From positions 96,445-160,444 of the forward strand of contig CAWHIX010000005.1 of NCBI GenBank assembly GCA_963829545.1: DNA of 64,000 nt. Reading direction: 5' to 3'. The position numbers and the translations under genes are program-made. A model generated the notes under the pieces. It was not told where the DNA came from, did not search any database, and was given only the letters and a program-made list of their open reading frames with translations. This document shows, one piece after another, positions 33,650 through 43,058 of this stretch. Source of the stretch: JAXGXJ01 sp963829545. GTDB lineage: Bacteria; Actinomycetota; Thermoleophilia; RBG-16-64-13. How positions within the stretch are numbered: position 1 is the first letter of the stretch; every line of letters starts with the position of its first letter.

Positions 33650-36031
33650 TCACCAGGATCGCTCTCGGTACGAGCCCCAGACCCAGTCCTTCACCAGCGG
33701 CATGTCGTCGCCGATCTTGCGGATGTACTCGCCATGATCGACATGGATGTCCCGCACCATCTGGCGGACGTAGGCCGCCCGCTGGCCCAGATGGGGCACG
33801 CGGTCGATCACGTCGCGGGCAAGGCTGAACCTGTCCATGTCGTTGCGCACCGTCATGTCGAAGGGAGTGGTCGTAGTGCCCTCTTCCTTGTAGCCGCGCA
33901 CGTGCAGGTTGCCGTGGTTGGTGCGCCGATAGGTGAGGCGATGTATCAGCCAGGGATAGCCATGGTAGGCGAAGATGATGGGCCGGTCGGTCGTGAAGAC
34001 ACTGTCGAACTCCCGGTCGGAGAGACCGTGCGGATGCTCCTCGCGGGGCTGCAGAGCCATGAGGTCCACTACGTTCACGACCCTGATCTTGAGGTCGGGG
34101 AAGTGGGCGCGGAGGAAGTCGACGGCAGCGATGGTCTCCATCGTGGGCACGTCGCCCGCGCAGGCCATGACCACGTCCGGTTCCTGCCCCTCGTCGTTGC
34201 CGGCCCACTTCCAGATCCCCAGGCCGGCCGAGCAATGTCTGATGGCGGAGGGCATGTCCAGCCATTGGGGCTCGGGCTGCTTCCCGGAGACGATCACGTT
34301 GATGAGGTTCCGGCTGCGGAGGCAGCGGTCGGTCACATGCAGGAGCGTGTTGGCGTCCGGAGGCAGGTAAACGCGGACCACGTCGGCCTTCTTGGTGAGC
34401 ACGTGATCGACGAAACCCGGGTCTTGGTGGGAGAAGCCGTTGTGGTCCTGCCGCCACACGTGCGAGGTGAGCAGATACGTCAGCGACGGCACCGGGCGAC
34501 GCCAGGCGATGTCGCGGCTCACGTCCAGCCACTTGGCGTGCTGGTTGAACATGGAGGCGATTATGTGGATGAAGGCCTCATAGCAGGAGAAGAGCGCATG
34601 GCGCCCGGTCAGGAGATAGCCCTCCAGCCAGCCCTCGATGGTCTGTTCGCTGAGGATCTCCATCACGCGGCCATCGGGTGAGAGGCGATCGTCACCGGGC
34701 AGCATCTGTGCCATCCACGTGCGGGGAGTCACGTCCAGCACGGCGTCCAGGCGGTTGGAGGCCGTCTCGTCGGGGCCGAAGACGCGGAAGTTCTTGGTGT
34801 CGAGGTTCAGCCTCATGGTCTCGGCCAGAAAGCCTCCCATGACCTTGGTGGACTGGCCGATCGTGGCTCCCGGCGCAGGCACGTCGATTGCGAAGTCGCG
34901 GAAGTCGGGCAGGTCGAGGTCCTTGGTCAGCACTCCACCGTTGGCGTGAGGGTTGGCCCCCATGCGTCGCGTCCCCGTGGGCGCAAGTTCGGCCAGTTCC
35001 GGCCGCAAAGAGCCCAGCTCGTCGAACAGCTCTTCCGGCCTGTAGCTGAGCATCCACTCCTCGAGCAGGCGGATATGGTCCTCGTTCATGTCGGAGAAGG
35101 GCACCTGGTGCGAACGGAAGGTGCCTTCTGTCTGCAGCCCATCGACCGTCTTAGGACCGGTCCAGCCTTTGGGGGTCACGAGCACGATAGCCGGCCATGA
35201 AGGCCGCTCCACGATGCCCTCCACCCGGGCGCGCCGCTGGTACTCCTTGATCTCGTCGAGGGCCCTGTCCAGCGTGGCCGCCATGAGCTGGTGCATGGTC
35301 TCGGGGTCGTCGCCTTCGACGAAATAGGGGGTATGGCCGCAGCCGCGCAGGTACTCCGCCAACTCCTCCCGGTCGATACGCGCGAAGACGGTCGGATTGG
35401 CGATCTTGTAGCCGTTGAGGTGGAGGATGGGCAGAACGGCCCCATCGAGGGCCGGATTCAGGAACTTGTTCGATTGCCAGGAGGCGGCCAGGGCGCCGGT
35501 CTCGGCCTCGCCGTCGCCGATGACGCAGCAGGCGATGAGATCAGGGTTGTCGAACACGGCCCCGTAGGCGTGGGAGAGGGAGTAGCCGAGCTCCCCGCCT
35601 TCGTTGATGGAGCCGGGCGTCTCCGCCGCCACGTGACTGGGTATGCCCCCAGGGAACGAGAACTGCTTGAACAGCCGTTGCATTCCTCTCTCGTCCTGCG
35701 AGATATCGGCGTAGTACTCGCTGTAGGTCCCTTCGAGATAGACGTTGGCGACTATCGCCGGCCCCCCGTGGCCGGGGCCGCAGACGTAGATGACGTCGAG
35801 GTCGCGGGCCTTGATGACCCGGTTGAGATGCACGTAGACGAAGTTGAGACCCGGGGAGGTGCCCCAGTGCCCCAGGAGGCGGCGCTTGACGTCGTCCCTC
35901 TGCAGGGGGCGACGCAGGAGCGGGTTGTCCATGAGGTATATCTGCCCCACGGAAAGGTAGTTGGCCGCCCGCCAGTACGCGTTCATGCGCTCCAGTTCGG
36001 TCGTCGCCAGCGGCTGAGATATCACGTCCAC
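33650..36031 (-). CDS. xfp: Phosphoketolase (xylulose-5-phosphate/fructose-6-phosphate)
   Basis: A 793-residue TPP enzyme cleaving xylulose-5-P or fructose-6-P with phosphate to acetyl-P and an aldose phosphate. Segments typical of Xfp are VYVCGPGHGGPAIVANVYLE near residue 70, SFPGGIPSHVAAETPGSINE, and the TPP site VIGDGEAETGALAASWQSNKF. GTG 36031 is chosen for AAAGGAG eight bases upstream; it shares one base with the tag stop. Normal length. It gives a route from pentoses to acetyl-P with one fewer reducing step, sensible beside the acyl-CoA synthetase. Confidence 0.94.
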   Translation of the reverse strand: MDVISQPLATTELERMNAYWRAANYLSVGQIYLMDNPLLRRPLQRDDVKRRLLGHWGTSPGLNFVYVHLNRVIKARDLDVIYVCGPGHGGPAIVANVYLEGTYSEYYADISQDERGMQRLFKQFSFPGGIPSHVAAETPGSINEGGELGYSLSHAYGAVFDNPDLIACCVIGDGEAETGALAASWQSNKFLNPALDGAVLPILHLNGYKIANPTVFARIDREELAEYLRGCGHTPYFVEGDDPETMHQLMAATLDRALDEIKEYQRRARVEGIVERPSWPAIVLVTPKGWTGPKTVDGLQTEGTFRSHQVPFSDMNEDHIRLLEEWMLSYRPEELFDELGSLRPELAELAPTGTRRMGANPHANGGVLTKDLDLPDFRDFAIDVPAPGATIGQSTKVMGGFLAETMRLNLDTKNFRVFGPDETASNRLDAVLDVTPRTWMAQMLPGDDRLSPDGRVMEILSEQTIEGWLEGYLLTGRHALFSCYEAFIHIIASMFNQHAKWLDVSRDIAWRRPVPSLTYLLTSHVWRQDHNGFSHQDPGFVDHVLTKKADVVRVYLPPDANTLLHVTDRCLRSRNLINVIVSGKQPEPQWLDMPSAIRHCSAGLGIWKWAGNDEGQEPDVVMACAGDVPTMETIAAVDFLRAHFPDLKIRVVNVVDLMALQPREEHPHGLSDREFDSVFTTDRPIIFAYHGYPWLIHRLTYRRTNHGNLHVRGYKEEGTTTTPFDMTVRNDMDRFSLARDVIDRVPHLGQRAAYVRQMVRDIHVDHGEYIRKIGDDMPLVKDWVWGSYRERSW

Positions 36032-36603
36032 TATCGTTCTCCTTTCTGAAGCTCGGCCCAGCGGAAACAGTCCACGGTGTGATCGTTGACCATCCCCGTA
36101 GCCTGCATGTGAGCGTAACAGATGGTGGGGCCCACGAAACGGAACCCACGCCGTTTGAGGTCCGCGCTCAGCCGCTCGGCTTCGGGCGTCAGACTGGGGA
36201 TGTCGGCAAGGCTCTGCCAGCCGTTCTGGAATGGGTCGCCTCCGACAAAGGCCCACACGTAGCTGTCGAAACTGCCGAACTCCTCTTGCACCGCCAGGAA
36301 GGCCCGGGCGTTCCCGATGGCCGCCTCGATCTTGCGCCTGTTGCGCACGATGCGCGCGTCGGAGAGGAGGCGCTGCACGTCACCCTCGTCGAAGGCGGCC
36401 ACCCTTTCGGGTACGAAGTCCGCGAAAGCTGCTCGGTAGCCTTCCCGCTTGCGCAGGATGGTCAGCCAGCTGAGTCCGGCCTGGGCCCCTTCCAGAATGA
36501 GGAACTCGAAGAGCCCGCGATCGTCGTGCAGCGGGACTCCCCATTCCCGGTCGTGATAGGCGATGGAGAGCGGGTCGTCACCTACCCAGGCGCAACGTTT
36601 CAT
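36031..36603 (-). CDS. tag: DNA-3-methyladenine glycosylase I
   Basis: A 190-residue HhH-related glycosylase that removes 3-methyladenine. Family signature: CAWVGDDPLSIAYHDREWGV with the N-terminal zinc Cys, GLSWLTILRKREGYR with the catalytic Glu nearby, and the C-terminal HTVDCFRW with the second zinc ligands His/Cys. Overlaps the MBL gene by ATGA and the phosphoketolase gene by one base. Why a repair gene sits in this metabolic operon is not evident. Confidence 0.93.
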   Translation of the reverse strand: MKRCAWVGDDPLSIAYHDREWGVPLHDDRGLFEFLILEGAQAGLSWLTILRKREGYRAAFADFVPERVAAFDEGDVQRLLSDARIVRNRRKIEAAIGNARAFLAVQEEFGSFDSYVWAFVGGDPFQNGWQSLADIPSLTPEAERLSADLKRRGFRFVGPTICYAHMQATGMVNDHTVDCFRWAELQKGER

Positions 36604-37307
36604 CCCAGCTGCCGCTTGAACTCCCGGGAGGCCCCGCCCACGATGGGGGTCCCGTGCGCGAAACAGGCCACCTCGAAATCGAGGTCGGCGATCATGGCCA
36701 GGTCTTCGAGCCCCTGAGCGTAATCCTCGTAGATGGTCGCCGGTTCCAGACCGTCAATATTCTTGGCCGCGTCGCCGACGAAGAGCACTCCCCCATCTCC
36801 CTGCCACAGGAAGGCGAGATGGCCGGCCATGTGTCCGGGGGTCCCGATGGCGGTCATCCCACCGGCGACCGGTATCTCCTCTCCGGGAAGCACCTCGCGA
36901 TCGACCGAAGCGGGCTCGTAGGTGCCGGAGGCCTGGCTGATCACTTCCTCCACGAAGATCCGGTTGTGTTCGCCGGGCGCCGCGGTATAGGGGCGAAAGG
37001 CTTCGCCCGCGCGCACGAGTTCGGCGTCGGCGGAGTGCATCCACACGGTAGCACCGCCGGTCGCGCCGCACGCGCGCTGCACCTCAGCGAGTCCGCCGGC
37101 GTGGTCGGGATGAGCGTGTGTGACCAGGATATCGGTGATCTGTCCCAGCTCGAGGCCCAGATCGCGCAATGCCTCCTCTATCAGAGGCATGGTGCCGGGA
37201 AACCCCGTATCCACGAGGGTCACTCCCTCCGGAAGCACTATGAAGTAGAGACTCAGGTCCTCTACCTGTACGCGATATATGTGTTCGGTGACCGATTCTG
37301 GTGTCAT
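36600..37307 (-). CDS. MBL-fold metallo-hydrolase
   Basis: A 235-residue metallo-beta-lactamase fold protein. The metal motif is THAHPDHAGG at residue about 62, further ligands are in TPGHMAGHLAF and FVGDAAKN, and the terminal His is in CFAHGTPI. The glyoxalase II/lactonase-like arrangement suggests a soluble hydrolase; the substrate is unknown. ATG 37307 lies 50 bases after the Fe-S subunit gene. Confidence 0.88.
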   Translation of the reverse strand: MTPESVTEHIYRVQVEDLSLYFIVLPEGVTLVDTGFPGTMPLIEEALRDLGLELGQITDILVTHAHPDHAGGLAEVQRACGATGGATVWMHSADAELVRAGEAFRPYTAAPGEHNRIFVEEVISQASGTYEPASVDREVLPGEEIPVAGGMTAIGTPGHMAGHLAFLWQGDGGVLFVGDAAKNIDGLEPATIYEDYAQGLEDLAMIADLDFEVACFAHGTPIVGGASREFKRQLG

Positions 37308-37357
37308 TCACCGCTCCCTTCCTGGAGGCCGCCCTGGAGGAGTAGCTTGGCCGACCC

Positions 37358-37693
37358 CTACCGAGGCGAGAAAAGCGCGCTCCGCGGCATGGTCTCCATC
37401 TGCTTGGCCAGTTGGTCCAGATCCCCATAGCTCATGCAGCCGGACATGCAGTGCTTCACACAGGCCGGCTTCTCACCCCCGTGGGTGCGGACGGCGCACA
37501 GATCGCAGAGATCGGTGGGAAAGGGCAGAAAGTCCACCTGCACCCTGCCTTCGGTCTCGCGGGTGCAATCGTTCACCATGATGCCCCACCGTCCGGCCGG
37601 GTAACCGTGTTCCTGCTTGCAGGCGACTTCGCAGGTGTGACAGCCGGTGCAGTAATCGTAGTTGATGAGGAGACCCTTCTTGGCCACGATCAC
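37358..37693 (-). CDS. Ferredoxin-like Fe-S subunit of the molybdopterin oxidoreductase
   Basis: A 111-residue protein with two [4Fe-4S] sites: CTGCHTCEVACKQEHG, then CDLCAVRTHGGEKPACVKHC. The GTG start at 37691-37693 overlaps the catalytic subunit stop as GTGA, with GAAGGAGGGG upstream, so the two are made together. It should transfer electrons to or from the catalytic subunit in the cytoplasm; there is no signal peptide. Much shorter than DmsB or HybA types. Confidence 0.85.
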   Translation of the reverse strand: MIVAKKGLLINYDYCTGCHTCEVACKQEHGYPAGRWGIMVNDCTRETEGRVQVDFLPFPTDLCDLCAVRTHGGEKPACVKHCMSGCMSYGDLDQLAKQMETMPRSALFSPR

Positions 37694-39925
37694 TCCCCTC
37701 CTTCGCGGATCTTCTTCACGGCCACGAGGGTGGTCTTGTAGGGGGCGCCCCCGTAGCCGGAGGCATCTCCCGGCCCGATGTTGACGAGAAGGTTGCAGTT
37801 GAGGTCCCAGATGCCGTAGAGGTTGGGCTCCGTGTCCTTCGGTCTCGGGGAGCCACCAGCCGTGCGGGACGCTCACCACCCGGGGATGGACGATGGGGGT
37901 CACCTTGGCCTTGCGTCTGATCCGGCCCCGGTCGTTCTCGATGGCCACCCACTCACCCTCGTCGATGCCCAATTCCTTCGCCGTGCTGGGATGGATCTCC
38001 ACGATGGGGTAGGGGTCGCACTCCCTGAGCCAGGGGATGTTGCGGTGCTCGGCGTGGAAGAAGACCGGCGAGCGCCGGCCCGTGACCATGACCAGGGGAT
38101 ACTTCTCGGCCAACTCGGGCGTGCGCACCTCGCTCTCCGGAGCTTCCGTGAAGAAGGGCAGGGGGTCCATCTCCCAGTCGCGGAAGCTGGTGCAGTACAG
38201 CTCCAGCTTGCCGGTGGGAGTGCGGAAGCCGGGCTCGCCGTCCGGACGCAGAAGGCCCTTCTCGTGGCGCCGATAGGCACGAGAGGGAGTCTCCTTTTCG
38301 GGAAACTTCCAGTTGCCTTCCTTCAACTCGTCGAAGGTGAACCCCGAGGGCCCCAGACGGTCGTTGATGAGGTCCTTGACGGTGTCGAAGCGCTTGCGCA
38401 GTTCCGGATTGAAGCGCTTGGCGAGCTCCAGGTTGATCTCCCAGTCCGAGCGGCACTCCTCCACCTGTATGGCAGGAGTCATCACCTGCAGGGGGCTCCA
38501 CCAGGAGCGGAAGGTCTCCTTCTCGGCGATGGAGGCCGCGGGGAGGATCAGGTCGGCGAGGGCCATGGTCGTGGGATTGGGGAAGAGGTCGACGACCACG
38601 TTGAAGTCCATGGCCTTGAGCGCCTTGTAGTGCAGCTTGGTGTCGGCCGCTTGGCCGCCCAGGATGTTCGTGGTCTGGATCCAGGCCGCCTTGATGGGAT
38701 ACGGATCACCGGACAGCATCTGCTCCACGGTGCGATCGGGCTGAGCCCAGCCGCGGAAGTTGCGCAGCATGGCGAACTCCTGGGCGCCGATGCGCTTCTC
38801 GTTCATGCGCTGCACGAAATCGGCACCGTACAGGGAGTGCAGTTCCTGGGTGGAGAAGGGATACGTCGTCACACCGAAGGCCGGCTTGGCGATGACGTTG
38901 CCGCCCGGGACGTCAAGATTGCCGGTGATGGACCACAGGTGGGTGATGGCCTGGGCCACGGTCGTGCCGGACGGGGCCATGTCCACCGGCAGTCCCCACT
39001 GCACGGCGGCCGGCTTCGCCGCGGCATACAGCCGGGCTGCGGCGGCGATATCCTCAGCCGGGACCCAGGTGATGGCCGACACCCGGTCGAGAGGATATTC
39101 GGCCGCACGGGCCGCCAGTTCCTCGAATCCGGAGCACCATTTCTCCACGAACTCCTTGTCGTAGAGGCCCTCGGAGATGATGACGTTGAGCATGCCCAAG
39201 GCCAGGGCCGCGTCGGTGCCGGGCCGCAGCTGCAGGAACTTCTCCGCCCGAGAAGAGAACCACGTCCAGCGGGGATCGACCACGATGAGCTTCGAGCCCC
39301 TTTTCATGCAATCGCACACCCAGTGGCCGTAGAAAGCGTCCTGGCATCCGGCCGCAGGGTTCTGGGCCCAGATGAGAATGATCTCCGGCACCCGGTATTC
39401 GGGGTCGTCCATGCCGTCGGGATGGAACTGGCCGGCATCCAGGACGGCATAGTCGCCGTGGGTGGCCATCATGGCGCCCAGGCGCGGCGTGTAGCAGGAA
39501 TGACCGGCCAGCCCCAGTTGCACCCAGTTGGGGCTCCCGAACGAGTAGCAGAGGAAGGAGATGGGACCGCCCACGTCCCTGCCCGTGCCCTGCACGAAGA
39601 TGACCGCTTCCGGCCCGAACTCGGCCTTGATGTCGTTGAAGCGCTGCTCTACGGTGTCGAGGGCCTCGTCCCAGCTGATGCGCTCGAAGCGTCCCTCGCC
39701 CCGTTCGCCCACGCGCTTCAGCGGATGGGTGAAGCGCTCAGGGTGATAGACGAACTGAGTGAGCGCAAGCATGCGGGCGCAGGTGCGTCCGCGGCTGTAG
39801 GGATGCTCCTCGTCACCCTCTACCTTGACCAGCCGCCCGTCTTCTACGTAGAACTTGACGCCGCAGCCGCCGTGGCATCCCGGTCCGGGGGACCAAGACG
39901 TCGATCTGACTACACGCCGCTCCAC
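37690..39925 (-). CDS. Molybdopterin oxidoreductase, acetylene hydratase/catechol dehydroxylase-like (one frameshift)
   Basis: About 744 residues of the DMSO-reductase superfamily. GTG 39925 follows GGAGG. The N-terminal cluster motif is PGCHGGCGV plus GRTCARM; the outermost Cys of the standard four appears missing (WSPGPGC). Later come WDEALDTVEQRF, ILIWAQNPAAG, and VVSVPHGWW of the cofactor-binding C-terminal domain. Near 37836 one extra base (GAAGGAC) shifts the frame; correcting it gives EPNLYGIWDLNCNL and a stop overlapping the Fe-S gene. No Tat leader, so cytoplasmic. Similar enzymes in gut actinobacteria dehydroxylate catechols; the substrate here is unknown. Confidence 0.82.
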
Positions 39926-40046
39926 GATGCCTCCTCCGTTGATCGACCTTGACATCGACAGACCAATGAATGTCTCTCCGGATGTGTCTTTCAAGATATC
40001 AGGTGGCACGCGGGATGGGACCACACCAGGAACGCCGGAGCGGTGC

Positions 40047-40074
40047 TCGACCGCAGCTCCACTTGCTGTACTAT
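40047..40074 (+). promoter_or_regulatory. Possible promoter of the acyl-CoA synthetase gene
   Basis: TCGACC (40047-40052), 16 bases, TACTAT (40069-40074), 36 bases upstream of the GTG. The 39926-40109 spacer is divergent, separating this gene from the molybdopterin operon; nothing else is recognisable in it. Confidence 0.35.
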
Positions 40075-40109
40075 TGCCCCTCGCTGACGATGAAGAGAGG
40101 GCCGATCCA

Positions 40110-42272
40110 GTGACCGAGCAGCATGACGAACTTCGCCCGACCGATAGACGCCCGTTGACCTCCGTTCGCCTTCAGGACTATGGGTTTGCGGTGCCGCGCG
40201 GAGCTCTGGCCACAACTGAGGACGAGGCGGCGAGCATAGCCGCGCGTTTGGGCGGTCCCGTGGCTCTGAAGGTCGTCTCCGCCGACATCCTTCACAAGAC
40301 CGACATAGGTGGCGTCGAGCTCGACCTCGCTTCGGAGGTTACCGTGCGCGCCGCGTACCGCCGTATCGTCGACAGCGCGGGCACGCTGGTCCCGGGAGCA
40401 CGGCTGGAAGGTCTACAGGTGGAAGAGATGATCCGCGCAGGCGTCGAGGTCATCATCGGCCTCAAGAACGACGCCCAGTTCGGACCGGTGATCATGTTCG
40501 GGCTCGGAGGCATCTTCACCGAGTTGCTCGACGATGTGGCCTTCCGGGTCCTCCCCATCGGCGAAGAGGACGCGCGGGAGATGGTGGCCGATCTCCGTGG
40601 AGCCCGCATCCTTCGGGGCTACCGCGGCCGGCCGGCCGTCGACCCCAGCCTGCTCACCCGCCTCCTGCTGGGAGCCGCGCGACTGGGTATGGACCTGGGG
40701 GAAACCCTGGACTCTGTGGACCTCAACCCCGTCGTAGTGTGGGAGGACGACCACAGAGTGCTCGACTTCAAGCTGACGACGCGCGCGGCGTCAAGCGACC
40801 GAGACACAGTTGCCCTCGCGAACCCAGGCGGCGACGGCACAGACGGCCCGGCGGCGTCGGGTGCCCCACCCACGTCGGGCGCCACAAGGCGAGACGCCGA
40901 TACCCGCCACCTGGAGACCTTCTTCAAGGCCCGCTCCGTGGCCGTGATCGGTGCGTCGGCCACGCCGGGCAAGATCGGCTATGCCGTGCTCGAAAGCCTG
41001 ACCCAGCACGAGTACCAGGGACACGTCTTCCCCGTCAACCCGGGTCGCGACTCGATCCTGGGACGCCCGGCCTACGCCTCACTCAGTGCCATACCCGAGC
41101 CGGTCGAATTGGTGGTGTGCACGGTCGATCTCGCCCTCGTGCCCAAACTCATACGCGAATGCGCGGCTCGAGAGATCCACAACCTGGTTATCGTCTCCGG
41201 CGGCGGCAAAGAACTCGGCGGAGAGCGGGCGGCGGTGGAAGCCCAAGTGCGACGCCTGGCCAGAGAACTCGACGTGCGCGTGATCGGCCCCAACTGCATC
41301 GGCGTCTTCGACGGCAGCACCCGCCTGGACACGTTCTTCCAGCCCCAGGCGCGCATGACCCGGCCCCCGGCCGGACCTGTGGCCATGATGAGCCAGTCGG
41401 GGACGGTCGGCATCGCCTTCATGGAAGACATGGCCGCCGTCGGCATGAGCAAGTTCGTAAGCTACGGCAACCGGGCGGACGTGGACGAGGCCGATCTGCT
41501 CTCCTACCTGGCCGAGGACCCGGATACGGCGGTCATCGCCCTCTATGTGGAGGGTTTTGAGAACGGGCGCGGCTTCCTCGAAGCCGCGCGCCGCACAGCC
41601 GTACGCAAGCCCGTTGTGGTATTCAAGTCCGGCCGCACGCCCTCAGCGGCCGGCGCGGCCCTGACCCACACCGGCTTCCTGGCCGGCTCCTACAAGGTGG
41701 CCGCGGGAGCCTTCCGCCAGGCCGGTCTCATCTCCGTCGACAGCTACGAGGACCTGGTAGCAGTGAGCAAGGCCCTGGCCCTGCAGCCCCCCGCACGCGG
41801 CCCTCGGGTGGCCATGATCGGGAACGGCATCGGCACCACGGTCCAGGCTCTGGACATCCTCGGCGACCGCGGCCTCGAGTTGGCGACGCTGTCCAACGAC
41901 ACCCTGCAGCGACTTGCGGAGGTGTACCCCTCGTTCTACGTGGTACAGAACCCTCTGGATGTCACCGGTTCGGGCAGCAGTTCCGACTACGAGATCGGCA
42001 TCCAGGCTCTCCTAGCCGACCCCGGCGTGGACATCGTGATGCCCTGGCTGGTGTTCCAGGACGTCCCTCTGAACGACGACATCCCGGAGAAGCTCGGACG
42101 CCTCAGTCGCGAGGCCGCGAAGCCGATCGTCTGTGGCGCCACCGGCGGCGCGTTCACCGAGTGCATGTCGGCGCGCGTAGAGGCCGAGGGCGTGCCCGTG
42201 TACGGGAGTGTGAGTGACTGGGTGGCCGCCGCCCGAGGACTGGCCCTCGCCGGCCGCAAGCGTCGGCTCTAG
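40110..42272 (+). CDS. ADP-forming acetate/acyl-CoA synthetase (fused beta-alpha)
   Basis: A 720-residue fusion. Residues 1-225 are the ATP-grasp beta part (VALKVVSADILHKTDIGGVE; MFGLGGIFTELLDDVAFRV). After an Ala/Gly/Ser/Thr-rich linker, residues about 270-720 are the CoA-binding and ligase alpha part (SVAVIGASATPGKIGY, VIGPNCIGVF, MSQSGTVG, LTHTGFLAGS with the likely phospho-His). It converts acyl-CoA, ADP and phosphate to acid, CoA and ATP, conserving energy after 2-oxoacid oxidation by the nearby ferredoxin oxidoreductase. GTG 40110 gives a typical beta start. Confidence 0.9.
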   Translation: MTEQHDELRPTDRRPLTSVRLQDYGFAVPRGALATTEDEAASIAARLGGPVALKVVSADILHKTDIGGVELDLASEVTVRAAYRRIVDSAGTLVPGARLEGLQVEEMIRAGVEVIIGLKNDAQFGPVIMFGLGGIFTELLDDVAFRVLPIGEEDAREMVADLRGARILRGYRGRPAVDPSLLTRLLLGAARLGMDLGETLDSVDLNPVVVWEDDHRVLDFKLTTRAASSDRDTVALANPGGDGTDGPAASGAPPTSGATRRDADTRHLETFFKARSVAVIGASATPGKIGYAVLESLTQHEYQGHVFPVNPGRDSILGRPAYASLSAIPEPVELVVCTVDLALVPKLIRECAAREIHNLVIVSGGGKELGGERAAVEAQVRRLARELDVRVIGPNCIGVFDGSTRLDTFFQPQARMTRPPAGPVAMMSQSGTVGIAFMEDMAAVGMSKFVSYGNRADVDEADLLSYLAEDPDTAVIALYVEGFENGRGFLEAARRTAVRKPVVVFKSGRTPSAAGAALTHTGFLAGSYKVAAGAFRQAGLISVDSYEDLVAVSKALALQPPARGPRVAMIGNGIGTTVQALDILGDRGLELATLSNDTLQRLAEVYPSFYVVQNPLDVTGSGSSSDYEIGIQALLADPGVDIVMPWLVFQDVPLNDDIPEKLGRLSREAAKPIVCGATGGAFTECMSARVEAEGVPVYGSVSDWVAAARGLALAGRKRRL

Positions 42273-42646
42273 CCTGCTACCCGCAGTCGCGTGTCGCCGG
42301 CTCGCTCCCGCTCCCGCTCCCGCTGCAGCGCGGCCGCCATCCCGAAAGCGCCGAAGTAACTGCGCCAATTGCCCTCGGACGAGCCGAACTCGTTGTCGCC
42401 CACGAAGTAGTCGAGGAGGACCTCCCGCACCCTGGTAAGTTCCTTGAGGCGACATCGGTGCCGGGGGTCGGCGATGGTAAGATCCAGGAGTTCCAGCCCG
42501 CGTTCCAGCGCCGACCGGCTGTAGTCGGCATTGCCCTTGCCGGCCCAACGGAGTGCCCGCTCCACCTCACTGCCCACGTTGGCCATCTGCTCGATCAGCG
42601 TGAAGGACTGCCAGCGCCCGGCAGCCAGATCATCGTGGCCGGCCAT
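42269..42646 (-). CDS. Conserved helical protein of unknown function, partner of DUF5674
   Basis: A 125-residue, mostly helical acidic protein (RWQSFTLIEQMANVGSEVER, SALERGLELLDLTIADPRH, LTRVREVLLDYFVGDNE). I recall similar small proteins next to DUF5674 genes in scattered anaerobes, without a known role. Its ATG shares a base with the DUF5674 stop (TGATG). The 3' end overlaps the convergent synthetase gene by four bases. The C-terminal RERERERAG repeat is low-complexity. A toxin-antitoxin-like or HEPN-like pair is possible but unproven. Confidence 0.65.
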   Translation of the reverse strand: MAGHDDLAAGRWQSFTLIEQMANVGSEVERALRWAGKGNADYSRSALERGLELLDLTIADPRHRCRLKELTRVREVLLDYFVGDNEFGSSEGNWRSYFGAFGMAAALQRERERERAGDTRLRVAG

Positions 42647-42987
42647 CAGTCTGCGATCAAGGAATCGACGAGCCGCAGGATGGCGTTCTGGATAGCTTCA
42701 TCCTCGACTGCTCTAGAGCGATTGCCTTGCGAAGGGCGGATGTTGATCATGGAGTCGAACTCCACGCGCTCGGACCGGGGTAGGCCCGGGTAGATGTTGA
42801 TGCCCCACAGATGGCGCTGCTCCGAGCCATGTTCCAGGAGCAGGGCCTCCTCATCCGAGTGAAGCTCGCCGTCGACCGCCATCAAACCTCGGTCGACGTC
42901 CACTACTGCTTTGACCAAATCGCCAAAACCACGCTCGGCTATGAGGGCAAGCTCACCGACAGAGATGGGGCTGTCTACGATCCTCAT
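42646..42987 (-). CDS. DUF5674 family protein
   Basis: A 113-residue compact protein starting at ATG 42987 (RIVDSPISVGELALIAE). The conserved block is KAVVDVDRGLMAVDGELHSD, then LWGINIYPGLP and FDSMINIRPSQGNRSRAVED. I recognise this as DUF5674 from memory. Function unknown. It is coupled to the helical protein downstream. It lies 71 bases after the EthD-like gene, so it may be in the same transcript. Confidence 0.75.
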   Translation of the reverse strand: MRIVDSPISVGELALIAERGFGDLVKAVVDVDRGLMAVDGELHSDEEALLLEHGSEQRHLWGINIYPGLPRSERVEFDSMINIRPSQGNRSRAVEDEAIQNAILRLVDSLIAD

Positions 42988-43058
42988 GCGTCGGAATGTA
43001 GCACACCGTCGCCACTGCCTCGCTCGGCCGCCGCACGCGGGCCGGGCCAGGCCGCCGC

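Noticed and set aside
32961..34532. 523-codon reading that starts inside the phosphoketolase gene and ends with the GTPase
   Set aside because: Only the last 217 residues are GTPase-like and have their own ATG; the front part is antisense-free but out-of-frame phosphoketolase DNA.
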